A program made the translations under genes and the position numbers. A stretch of DNA of 64,000 bases from Salegentibacter salinarum (GTDB lineage Bacteria > Bacteroidota > Bacteroidia > Flavobacteriales > Flavobacteriaceae): contig NZ_FUZC01000002.1 of assembly GCF_900168115.1 (NCBI RefSeq), positions 248,001-312,000 on the forward strand. The letters are read 5' to 3'. Under the pieces are notes generated by a model. The model was not told where the DNA came from. It did no database searches and saw nothing but the letters and a program-made list of their open reading frames with translations. The first letter of the stretch is position 1. Each line of letters begins with the position of its first letter. This document shows positions 16,578-26,023 of this stretch, in pieces.

Positions 16578-17644
16578 TATTTTTCTATTATTTCTACCTC
16601 AAAAACCTTGTCCCAGTTTTTTCCGGTTACGTAAAGTTGGTTAGTATTTTGGTTATAGGCAATTCCGTTTAAAACGTGATTTTGAGAATCTAAATCTTCA
16701 AGATTAGATAAACGTTCCCGTAATCCCCTAAAATCTATTACGCCTTCAATCGCTCCGTTTTCAGGATTAATAATGGTAACACTTGGGAACTGGTAAGTAT
16801 TGGCATAAATCTTTCCGTCAACCCATTCCAGTTCATTAAATTTTGAATAAATCTTGGTGTTGGTAGCAACCTGGATAAAATCTTTTTCAGCAAGAGTTCC
16901 GGAATCCAGGATCCAGATCTTTTCGGTACCATCGCTTTTATACAGTTTTTCACCGTCGTTACATAAACCCCAACCTTCTTTACTCTGGTTATAACTAAAA
17001 GTCCCGGTTTGTTCAAAGTCGTCTAAATTGTAAATCAAACCTTCTTTTTCTCTCCAGGTTAGTAGAAAGAGTTTATTATCAAGAATGGTTAACCCTTCGC
17101 CAAAGTAAGTGTCTTCCAGGTTAATTTTATTTAAAACTTCGCCGGTTTCTAAATTTAATTTTCTTAAAGATGAACTTCCATATTGCCCGGTGCTTTCATA
17201 TAAAGTATCCTGGTAAAATTCCAGGCCTTGAGTATAAGCTTCGTTATCATGCGGGTATTCCTTGATTACCTTATAAGTATAAGCTTTTGGAGATTGGTTG
17301 TTCAAAATCTTAAGGTTATCACTAATGGTGTCGGTTTCTCCTTCAGAAAAAACGATGGCTTCCAATTTTTGGCGCCCTAATTTTGTGTTTTCTAAAGCAA
17401 CCGAGAATGAGGTTTCTGTTTTTAAGGTTTGAAGATATTTTTGCTGAAAATAAAGCTGAATAGAATCAATTTCACGGTCCTTTAAACTTTCAATAGAACC
17501 TTCAATCGTTTCTCCAAGCTTAAATTCGGTCTTGTTTTCGGCGATTTTCAATTTAAAATAAGAAGTTTTTTTATCAGAATTACTTCCGCAGGAAAAAATT
17601 ATAAAGCCTAATAATAACAGCCCCAGTAACTTAAATTTGTTCAT
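16577..17644 (-). CDS. Glutaminyl-peptide cyclotransferase, plant-type, lipoprotein
   Basis: 355 residues. The lipobox IIFSC places the lipid-anchored cysteine at residue 19. The N-terminal 110 residues form an Ig-like extra domain, then the five-bladed propeller of glutamine cyclotransferase follows: YPHDNEAYTQGLEFYQDTLY, ESTGQYGSSSLRKL, YFGEGLTIL, WGLCNDGEKLYKSDG, VNGIAYNQNTNQLYVTGK. It converts N-terminal Gln to pyroglutamate on exported proteins. It sits in a two-gene unit with the thioesterase, with no obvious link between the two activities. Confidence 0.9.
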   Translation of the reverse strand: MNKFKLLGLLLLGFIIFSCGSNSDKKTSYFKLKIAENKTEFKLGETIEGSIESLKDREIDSIQLYFQQKYLQTLKTETSFSVALENTKLGRQKLEAIVFSEGETDTISDNLKILNNQSPKAYTYKVIKEYPHDNEAYTQGLEFYQDTLYESTGQYGSSSLRKLNLETGEVLNKINLEDTYFGEGLTILDNKLFLLTWREKEGLIYNLDDFEQTGTFSYNQSKEGWGLCNDGEKLYKSDGTEKIWILDSGTLAEKDFIQVATNTKIYSKFNELEWVDGKIYANTYQFPSVTIINPENGAIEGVIDFRGLRERLSNLEDLDSQNHVLNGIAYNQNTNQLYVTGKNWDKVFEVEIIEK

Positions 17645-17698
17645 TATTCTTTTGCATTAAATACCTTGCTAAAATACTTAATTCGCTTTAAAAAATAC

Positions 17699-17728
17699 TT
17701 GTGCAAAGTAGGAAAGATTGTATATTTG
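17699..17728 (+). promoter_or_regulatory. Bacteroidota-type promoter of the SRP RNA
   Basis: TTG at 17699-17701, then 19 bases, then TATATTTG at 17721-17728: an exact fit to the TTG-N19-TAnnTTTG consensus of the Bacteroidota housekeeping sigma factor. The RNA begins 5-6 bases later. Confidence 0.85.
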
Positions 17729-17732
17729 CAGC

Positions 17733-17826
17733 GGCAAGTCCCACACAACCAGCTCCTGCTGAATCCCCCAGGGCGGGAACGCAGCAAGGGTAGGCGGTCG
17801 TAGCGGTGTGATGTGGGGAGCTTGCC
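17733..17826 (+). ncRNA. ffs: Signal recognition particle RNA (small bacterial type)
   Basis: About 94 nucleotides. The terminal helix is GGCAAG (17733-17738) with CTTGCC (17821-17826). The apical domain carries the conserved SRP motif CCCCCAGGGCGGGAACGCAG followed by CAAGGGTAGG, which forms the symmetric and asymmetric loops bound by Ffh. A strong promoter precedes it and T-rich sequence follows. Its partner receptor gene ftsY is in the same window at 35969-36922. Confidence 0.95.
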
Positions 17827-17874
17827 ATTTTTTGTTTCTAAAAGGTTCTAAATTTTATCGCATATTTGCAGCCT

Positions 17875-18696
17875 ATGAAAACAAATACTTCACCTCAAAA
17901 AGTAGTGCTTATTACCGGAGCTTCTTCCGGAATTGGAAAATCCATAGGCGAATATCTTTCTAAACAGAATTTTAAAGTTTACGGCACCAGCCGAAACCCC
18001 TCAAAAATATCTCATCCTCCTTTTACAATGGTTGCCTTAGACGTGACGAAAAAGGAAACTATTGCGACTGCAATTGAGCAAATAATTGCTGAAGAAGGTA
18101 AAATTGATGTACTTATTAACAACGCCGGAGTTGGAATTACGGGTCCTATCGAGGAGACTCCCGATGAAGAAATCGCCAAAGCTTTTGAAACCAATTATTT
18201 TGGACCTATTAAAGTGATAAAAGCCGTTTTGCCGGGAATGAGAAAACAGAACAGCGGATTAATTATAAATATTACTTCTATCGCGGGGTATATGGGACTT
18301 CCATACCGCGGAATTTATTCTGCTTCCAAAGGCGCTTTGGAACTCACTACCGAAGCCTTTAGAATGGAATTAAAGGATTTTAGTATTAAAATGACGAATG
18401 TGGCGCCGGGTGATTTTGCGACAAATATCGCAGCAGGTCGTTACCACGCACCTGTACTCGATGATTCTCCTTATAAGGAACCTTACGGGAATACCCTGAA
18501 ATTAATGAATGAAGATGTGGATGCTGGGAAAGATCCTTTGCTAATGGCCAAGGTCGTGCATAAAATTATTCAGGAAAAAGACCCTCGTGGGCATTATAAA
18601 GTAGGAGAGGCGCTTCAGAAATTTTCGGTGGGTTTAAAGCGAATTTTACCCGATAAAGTCTATGAAAAAATGCTCCTTAAGCATTATAAGTTATAA
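17875..18696 (+). CDS. Short-chain dehydrogenase/reductase
   Basis: 273 residues from ATG at 17875; an in-frame TTG at 17866 is part of the ATATTTG promoter-like sequence and not a likely start. The Rossmann motif is TGASSGIGKSIG, followed by NNAGVG, a catalytic Ser in NITSIAGYMG, and YSASKGALELT with the Tyr-x3-Lys pair. The C-terminal part matches the classical subgroup acting on retinol/steroid-like or sugar alcohols, but the substrate is unknown. The -7-like box ends seven bases before the ATG, which suggests a very short leader. Transaldolase follows in the same direction after 35 bases. Confidence 0.92.
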   Translation: MKTNTSPQKVVLITGASSGIGKSIGEYLSKQNFKVYGTSRNPSKISHPPFTMVALDVTKKETIATAIEQIIAEEGKIDVLINNAGVGITGPIEETPDEEIAKAFETNYFGPIKVIKAVLPGMRKQNSGLIINITSIAGYMGLPYRGIYSASKGALELTTEAFRMELKDFSIKMTNVAPGDFATNIAAGRYHAPVLDDSPYKEPYGNTLKLMNEDVDAGKDPLLMAKVVHKIIQEKDPRGHYKVGEALQKFSVGLKRILPDKVYEKMLLKHYKL

Positions 18697-18731
18697 TTTT
18701 GCAAAAACAACATATTAAACAACTATAGATT

Positions 18732-19388
18732 ATGAAATTTTTTATTGATACAGCCAATCTTGATCAAATTAGGGAAGCCCAGGCCCTGGGGGTTTTAGAT
18801 GGTGTAACTACCAACCCGTCTTTGATGGCGAAAGAAGGGATTTCCGGAAAAGATAATATTTACAAGCACTACAGGGAAATTTGTGAAATTGTAGATGGTG
18901 ACGTAAGTGCTGAAGTAATTGCTACCGATTTTGACGGCATTGTAAGAGAAGGTGAGGAGCTTGCAGAACTACACGAGCAAATTATTGTAAAAGTTCCTAT
19001 GATTAAAGAAGGGATCAAAGCGATAAAATACTTTAGCGATAATGGGATTAAAACCAACTGTACATTAGTATTCTCAGCAGGACAGGCTTTACTTGCTGCG
19101 AAAGCGGGAGCAACTTATGTTTCCCCGTTTATTGGCCGTTTAGATGATATTTCTACCGATGGTTTAAACCTTATTGCAGATATCAGGTTGATTTACGATA
19201 ACTACGGATTTGAGACTGAGATTCTTGCCGCTTCTGTGCGTCACAGCATGCACATTTTAGAATGTGCTAAATTAGGTGCAGATGTTATGACCGGGCCACT
19301 TTCTTCTATTGAAGGTTTATTAAAACACCCACTTACCGATATTGGTTTAGAGAAATTTTTATCAGATTATAAGAAGGGAAATCAGTAG
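18732..19388 (+). CDS. Transaldolase, small (TalC/fructose-6-phosphate-aldolase-like) type
   Basis: 218 residues, a single TIM barrel. It starts [20 protein letters not shown] and continues [13 protein letters not shown]; the Schiff-base lysine is in [11 protein letters not shown], and [17 protein letters not shown] and [11 protein letters not shown] follow. It moves a dihydroxyacetone unit in the non-oxidative pentose phosphate pathway; some members are fructose-6-phosphate aldolases, and sequence alone does not separate the two. It is probably co-transcribed with the SDR gene and followed by a terminator-like hairpin with a repeat in its loop. Confidence 0.95.
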   Translation: MKFFIDTANLDQIREAQALGVLDGVTTNPSLMAKEGISGKDNIYKHYREICEIVDGDVSAEVIATDFDGIVREGEELAELHEQIIVKVPMIKEGIKAIKYFSDNGIKTNCTLVFSAGQALLAAKAGATYVSPFIGRLDDISTDGLNLIADIRLIYDNYGFETEILAASVRHSMHILECAKLGADVMTGPLSSIEGLLKHPLTDIGLEKFLSDYKKGNQ

Positions 19389-19413
19389 GTAACTGCTGAA
19401 GTAAAATTAGCGG

Positions 19414-19548
19414 AAAGGCTATTTAAAGAGTTTTCTTTACGTCAAGCTGTCCCGAGCTTCGGGATTATTTCAGCTTCGAATATGTTGGATCCTGAAACAA
19501 GTTCAGGATGACGATAAATCTAAAAAGACCATTTAAATAGCCTTTTTT
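19414..19548 (+). terminator. Transaldolase terminator-like hairpin with a repeat in its loop
   Basis: AAAGGCTATTTAAA (19414-19427) pairs perfectly with TTTAAATAGCCTTT (19532-19545), and a T-run follows. Between the arms lies the complete two-module repeat 19440-19513. It faces the convergent lipoprotein gene that ends at 19547. Confidence 0.65.
19440..19513 (+). repeat. Dispersed two-module repeat (copy 2)
   Basis: Ends are CGTCA and TGACG. Module one is AAGCTG-TCCCG-AGCTT-CGGGA, closed by CAGCTT; module two is CCTGAA-ACAAG-TTCAGG. The same two modules in the opposite order and orientation make up 30254-30371. Confidence 0.8.
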
Positions 19549-20965
19549 AATTATTCAAAAACTCCAGGATTTGCCTTTCAAAATTGGGAGTATTTAGTTG
19601 TGCTTCCCCGTTTACAATATTCCCGTTAGTATCCAGGAAAATGAGTTTGTTAAGGTAGTTTTTAAGTAAATTAACTTTGATTTTAGCAGGGTTTAATTTG
19701 TATTCCCTCTCCCGGTTCATTCCGTATATTTCTATAGTATTCTTCCAGGATTGGTGAGAATCTTTATCAATGTTAATTCCTACAAATTCCAGTTCAGGAT
19801 ATTTTTCCCGTAGGGTAGCAATAATAGAATGTTGCCATTTATAATGTTCCGGTGCTTCCATAGACCAATGATAGGTAACTATAGGTTTATCTGAAATTTC
19901 TTTTAGCGAAACGGTATCTTCTTGAAAACTGGTCAAAGATAAATTTCCAATATTATTCCCCGGAAGCAAGCTTTTTTGAATTCCGGCCATTTGTTTTAAA
20001 TCGGGCAGATTTTTTCCACTAAACTTAATGTCTTCAAGAATCCCCAGAATACTGTCAATCTTTTCAGCATTGTTTGAAAATACCAGTCCTTGAATTGCCA
20101 GACGGTTTATAAAAATATTTTTGATTTCTTCTTTTTTAATTAAAGAGTCGGCTAAGCTAATTCGATATTGAATATTGTCTACCGAGTGTAATTCAAAGCA
20201 ATCTGAATTAGTGTCATATTCTTCCAGACACCTTTCGATAGAGCGAGTTCTTAAGTAATCTTCAATAAAATTTAGATAACCGTAGTATTCTTTAAGTTGA
20301 GTGTCGTTAAAATTAAGGTCTTCCCGATAATCGTGAAAATCATCTGGAATTTGCTGGGCGAGCTCGTTATAGTACTTCTTCACCAAAAACGTATAACGTT
20401 CCCTAAGGTGATAAAAATCGTAATCTATACTGTTATTGGCCAATTCTAAAAACGATTCAGAAAATTTTTTCTTTTCGTTTAAATCTTTTAATTTATTTTT
20501 CCTGGTATTCTTAATAGAATCGGTAATCCCGGCAAACTCGCTGGGATTAATTTTATAATAGGAAAGCATTAAATTATTATTCCTTTCGTTATTAAGGAAC
20601 ATATCAAGCAAAAAACTACTTTTCGCTGCCCCGGGACCACTAAAATTAAGCGATTCATCAAACTGCATAGTATTTAACCACACCAAAACACTATCGCCTG
20701 GTTCCAAATACATAATTTGATTTTCAGGTGGATGGTTAAAACTGTAAATCCCGGCTTCTAAATCCTTGAAATTTTTACCAAATTGATTGTTTTGATCCAG
20801 GAAGAGGGTGTCTATAGTCTCATTATCTTTAGAAAGAATAAAATAGGGGTTGTAAGGGTTCATAATTTGACCGCCAACAAAAGTTCCTTTCTGGTCTTTT
20901 TGAGAGTCATTACAACCGGTAAATAATATAACTCCGATAAGAAAAAAAAGTAAATAATATTTCAT
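19547..20965 (-). CDS. Lipoprotein with C-terminal thioredoxin-like domain lacking the CxxC
   Basis: 472 residues. The lipobox LFTGC anchors Cys18. The N-terminal part (30-110) resembles the DUF4369-type beta domain, then a long helical region follows. The last 130 residues follow the TlpA/AhpC-TSA pattern: IGNLSLTSFQEDTVSLKEIS, KPIVTYHWSMEAPEHYKW, FVGINIDKD, LIFLDTNGNIV. Where TlpA has W-C-x-x-C this protein has WSMEAPEH, so it cannot do disulfide exchange. Such cysteine-free members are common in Bacteroidota and their role is unknown. Convergent with the transaldolase gene. Confidence 0.82.
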   Translation of the reverse strand: MKYYLLFFLIGVILFTGCNDSQKDQKGTFVGGQIMNPYNPYFILSKDNETIDTLFLDQNNQFGKNFKDLEAGIYSFNHPPENQIMYLEPGDSVLVWLNTMQFDESLNFSGPGAAKSSFLLDMFLNNERNNNLMLSYYKINPSEFAGITDSIKNTRKNKLKDLNEKKKFSESFLELANNSIDYDFYHLRERYTFLVKKYYNELAQQIPDDFHDYREDLNFNDTQLKEYYGYLNFIEDYLRTRSIERCLEEYDTNSDCFELHSVDNIQYRISLADSLIKKEEIKNIFINRLAIQGLVFSNNAEKIDSILGILEDIKFSGKNLPDLKQMAGIQKSLLPGNNIGNLSLTSFQEDTVSLKEISDKPIVTYHWSMEAPEHYKWQHSIIATLREKYPELEFVGINIDKDSHQSWKNTIEIYGMNREREYKLNPAKIKVNLLKNYLNKLIFLDTNGNIVNGEAQLNTPNFERQILEFLNN

Positions 20966-21091
20966 GCAGATCTTTAAGAACTAAGGACTTGAAATGCCGT
21001 TGATTTTGGCATCATCCGCAAATATAGTCTGAGCCAAATACCTTGAATGTTAATCGGGAGTTAAAAGAATAATAAAAACGTTAATCTTTAG

Positions 21092-22774
<1,683 letters not shown>

Positions 22775-22832
22775 TTTAGTAGGGTCATTTCCAGTTTATT
22801 TTGGGATCTAAATATGATTTTAGATAAAAATT

Positions 22833-22862
22833 AAAACCCGGTAAGCAATTACCGGGTTTTTT
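22833..22862 (+). terminator. Rho-independent terminator of the ABC-F gene
   Basis: AAAACCCGGTAA-GCAA-TTACCGGGTTTT with TT following: a 12-base-pair stem with a tetraloop. The A-run on its left also makes it usable for the convergent TonB receptor gene. Confidence 0.88.
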
Positions 22863-22897
22863 GGCTAATCAAACTAAACTACAAACTATATAATTTT

Positions 22898-25255
22898 TTA
22901 AAACACTCCACCGCCTTCGGCTTCGTTATCATCTCTTTGTTTTCTCTTCAATGCCCTGTTTTTTCCACCACCAAACCTGTACGCAAATCCTATATAAACA
23001 TTTTGGGTTTCCCCTTTAAACCTTCCGGTTTGGGGAAGTGGCCGGCCATTAGTAAAACTGAATTCCTGCGTGTCAAAAACATCATTGAAGTTTAGACTAA
23101 GTGTAGCTTTATCGTTAAGAAAAGTATAGCGGCCGCCTAAATTCATAAAATACATTGGGTCCATATCCATTTGAAGATTTTTAGCTTTGCTTCGGTAAAA
23201 CCCGAATAACTGGAATGTCAACTTATCGGTTGCTTTAAAGCTATGGTTGGTTCTAAAAGTCCAGGCGGTATTATCTGTTTCTAAATATTCAGTACCAACT
23301 ACGCCTTTTAACTTCTGACTGTATACTTCAAAATTAGTATTGGTGCTCCACCAATTGGTGAATTTATAATTTGTGCCAAGTTCCAGTCCGTAAGCATTGT
23401 TATCTTCAAAATTGTCAAATTTTAGTAAAAGCGAACCTTCTTCATTAGGATCTTCAATAAAAACCTGGCTGATTTCATCGTTAATATTTCTGAAGAAAAC
23501 TCCTGCAGTTAAACTTCCTTTTTTAGTGAATTTCCGGGTATAATTAAATTCCAAAGAATTAGTGAATTGTGGGTCTAACTCCGGATTTCCTGAAACGGTT
23601 AACCTGGGTGTACTTACCTCACGAATTGGACTCACCTGCCCAAAACCGGGACGGTCTACTCTTCGGCTATAGCTTAACTGATAAGAGTTAATTTCATTCG
23701 GTGTGTAATTTAGAAATCCGCTGGGGTAGATATTAAAGTAATCGTCAGAAAAAACATTCTCATCGTTGTAGATGGCGTCTACGCTAAAATTCTCCAATCT
23801 TGCCCCAACCTGATAAGACCATTTTTCAAAATTTTGCCCGTAAGTAGTATAAAATGAATAAATATCTCTTTTGTACTGATAGGTGGCATCGTTTAAAAAG
23901 TCGCTGGTGGTAGTGTAATCATTATCTGTATCTAAAAGTCTTGCTTCAGCGCCAATTTCCAGTTTACTGTTTTCAGAAAGCGGATTTTCATAATCTACGT
24001 TTGCAATTATATTCTCCCTGGTTTCCTTTACGTGCTCCCGATAATCGTTAAATCCATTAGTGTTTCCTTCAAATCCAAAAACAGAATTCTCGTCTTCATC
24101 AAAAGTGTTATAATCTACTTCAAATAAAATCTTATGACCTTCTTTTTCAAATTTCCTGTCGTAAGCAAAATTGTAGGTGCTGTTAATATTATTAAAATTA
24201 GCATCCAGATTTTGTGCCAGATCCAGGTCAGGATTAGTTGGATAAATAATTCTTAATGCTCCTAACGGTCCGCCATCATAATGATTCTGGTTGGTATAAA
24301 ACGAGAAAGTATTCTTATCATTCAGGTAAAAATCTACTCCAACTTTATATAAATAAGATTCTCTTCTATTCGTAATATCAAAAGCCTGTCGGTAATTATC
24401 TTCGGTAAAATTAATTCGTCCCAAGTTGTTGCGGTCTCCAAACTGGGCGCCAAAATTTCCATAGAAATTGAATTTTCCTTTTCTGTAATTCATGTCCAGC
24501 GAACCGTTGTAACGAGTGTTCTCACCAATGGTCACACCGGTATTTAAATTTCCGTTGAAACCATCGTGAGCATTTTTGTGAAGCACAATATTGATAATCC
24601 CACTCATCCCTTCTGGATTATATTTTGCTGATGGATTGGTGATCAATTCGATAGTTTTAATAGAAGTTGAAGGGATTTGTTTCAGTAACTGCGCAGGATC
24701 CATATTGGTTGGTTTTCCGTCGATAAGAATGCGCACGTTAGAATTTCCACGAAGCGCAATATTTCCATCCTGATCTACATTTACCGAAGGCACGTTATTC
24801 ATTATTTCTGAAGCGCTGGCGCCTGTAGTGGTAAGGTCTTTTCCGACATTAATCACTTTTCGGTCTATTCGCTGCTCTATGGTAGTGCGCTCTGCAACCA
24901 CGGTAACACCATCCAGCATCGCCACATCGGGTTCTAATTTGATAGGACCAAAGTTATGGGTGCTTTGGTCTTTGGTAATTTCAATTTGTTTAGAAAAGGT
25001 CTTGTAACCCATAAACTGAACTTTAAACGTATAAGTTCCGTTTGGGATCTTTTCAATATAAAAAGTTCCATCTGCAGAAGAAGTATTTCCGGAAACCAGG
25101 TTTCCTTCCATATCTGTAATACTAATAGTGGCGTAGGGAATTGGTTCTTCCAGGTCGCCATCTATAACAGAACCCGAAATTTTGCCCACGGGTTCGTTGG
25201 CCATTGCAGTAAAACTGCTGATGCATAATGCTAAGATTAAAAATAACTGTTTCAT
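22898..25255 (-). CDS. TonB-dependent outer-membrane receptor family protein
   Basis: 785 residues. A signal peptide (to about MANEPVG) is followed by a carboxypeptidase-regulatory-like beta domain (GKISGSVIDGDLEEPIPYAT, to about residue 110), then the plug (TTGASASEIMNNVPSVNVDQ, GNIALRGNSNVRILIDGKPT) and a beta-barrel ending in an aromatic strand (NVYIGFAYRFGG) with a short polar tail. This is the outer-membrane beta-barrel/OMP_b-brl_3 type of receptor that often lacks a SusD partner; none is adjacent. The substrate is unknown. The upstream region carries an exact 15-base direct repeat (25299-25424) that may serve a regulator located elsewhere. Confidence 0.9.
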   Translation of the reverse strand: MKQLFLILALCISSFTAMANEPVGKISGSVIDGDLEEPIPYATISITDMEGNLVSGNTSSADGTFYIEKIPNGTYTFKVQFMGYKTFSKQIEITKDQSTHNFGPIKLEPDVAMLDGVTVVAERTTIEQRIDRKVINVGKDLTTTGASASEIMNNVPSVNVDQDGNIALRGNSNVRILIDGKPTNMDPAQLLKQIPSTSIKTIELITNPSAKYNPEGMSGIINIVLHKNAHDGFNGNLNTGVTIGENTRYNGSLDMNYRKGKFNFYGNFGAQFGDRNNLGRINFTEDNYRQAFDITNRRESYLYKVGVDFYLNDKNTFSFYTNQNHYDGGPLGALRIIYPTNPDLDLAQNLDANFNNINSTYNFAYDRKFEKEGHKILFEVDYNTFDEDENSVFGFEGNTNGFNDYREHVKETRENIIANVDYENPLSENSKLEIGAEARLLDTDNDYTTTSDFLNDATYQYKRDIYSFYTTYGQNFEKWSYQVGARLENFSVDAIYNDENVFSDDYFNIYPSGFLNYTPNEINSYQLSYSRRVDRPGFGQVSPIREVSTPRLTVSGNPELDPQFTNSLEFNYTRKFTKKGSLTAGVFFRNINDEISQVFIEDPNEEGSLLLKFDNFEDNNAYGLELGTNYKFTNWWSTNTNFEVYSQKLKGVVGTEYLETDNTAWTFRTNHSFKATDKLTFQLFGFYRSKAKNLQMDMDPMYFMNLGGRYTFLNDKATLSLNFNDVFDTQEFSFTNGRPLPQTGRFKGETQNVYIGFAYRFGGGKNRALKRKQRDDNEAEGGGVF

Positions 25256-25298
25256 TTTTTTGATTGATTTTGATGATTAGTATGTTTAAAATAAATCC

Positions 25299-25424
25299 TT
25301 GTATTGCATAATACCCGAATATTTTTTTTGGCAAATTCATGGTTGTGATGAATAGAACTTACCGATTTTTGATTGATGAATGACCCCTTTGTTTGTTATA
25401 CCTTATACTTTGTATTGCATAATA
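25299..25424. promoter_or_regulatory. Direct repeat TTGTATTGCATAATA upstream of the TonB receptor
   Basis: The 15 bases are identical at 25299-25313 and 25410-25424. The second copy sits inside an inverted pair, ATACCT (25398-25403) and AGGTAT (25424-25429). Both lie 40-175 bases upstream of the receptor start on the minus strand. A repressor binding site is likely; PadR-type regulators often control this receptor class, but no such gene is in the window. Confidence 0.5.
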
Positions 25425-25513
25425 GGTATACGTGTATTTCCAAAATTTTGATCTTTCTTCTACTATAAAGACGAATATAAAATTGATTTGTTACAGTATT
25501 TTGAAAAGAATTT

Positions 25514-25544
25514 TAAAAAAAGCCCGTATTTTAGAAATACGGGC
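25514..25544 (-). terminator. Terminator-shaped hairpin pointing to the minus strand, no matching gene
   Basis: GCCCGTATTT-TAG-AAATACGGGC is preceded on the plus strand by seven A, so on the minus strand a T-run follows the stem. No minus-strand gene lies to its right before the plus-strand gene at 25661. It could end an antisense or unannotated transcript, or be a remnant. Confidence 0.55.
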
Positions 25545-25624
25545 AGCCATAAAGTACGGGTTTACTAACCATCACATCTATATTCCCGAACCTATAGCTA
25601 TCCTAAAGACTATTGGGAAGTATT

Positions 25625-25656
25625 TTTGTTACACTTGTATTGAAACCTTAAATTTG
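25625..25656 (+). promoter_or_regulatory. Promoter of the CoA-binding protein, probably leaderless
   Basis: TTTG at 25625-25628, 20 bases, then TAAATTTG at 25649-25656. The ATG follows at 25661, only four bases after the -7 box, so transcription should start at or within a few bases of the start codon. Confidence 0.65.
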
Positions 25657-25660
25657 TGAT

Positions 25661-26023
25661 ATGGAGAAAAAAACTTTGGTACTCGGCGCATCTCTTAATC
25701 GTTCCCGTTATTCTAATATCGCGATAGAACGCCTGGTAAGGTATAATCAACCTACGGTAGCTATTGGTTTAAGGAAAGGGGAAGTTGCAGGTGTAAACAT
25801 AGAAACCGAAAAAGTTCCTTTTCAGGATATAGATACCGTTACGCTTTATCTTGGTCCGCCAAGACAGGAAGAATACTACGATTATATTGTTTCTTTAAAT
25901 CCGGTTAGGGTAATATTCAATCCGGGAACTGAAAACCCTGAATTCTACCAAATACTCAGAAAAAATAATATTGAAGTCGAAATTGCCTGCACTTTAGTGA
26001 TGCTTGGCACGAATCAATATTAA
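25661..26023 (+). CDS. CoA-binding domain protein
   Basis: 120 residues, one CoA_binding_2 Rossmann domain: TLVLGASLNRSRYSNIAIER, PTVAIGLRKGEVAGV, IDTVTLYLGPPRQEEYYDYI, NPVRVIFNPGTENPEF. It is of the short YccU-like group whose function is not established. The -7 box ends four bases before the ATG. The last 30 bases overlap the 3' end of the sodium symporter gene on the opposite strand. Confidence 0.88.
   Translation: MEKKTLVLGASLNRSRYSNIAIERLVRYNQPTVAIGLRKGEVAGVNIETEKVPFQDIDTVTLYLGPPRQEEYYDYIVSLNPVRVIFNPGTENPEFYQILRKNNIEVEIACTLVMLGTNQY

Noticed and set aside
25432-25659. 75-codon plus-strand frame upstream of the CoA-binding gene
   Set aside because: It runs through a strong hairpin and the promoter of the next gene and has no recognisable domain.
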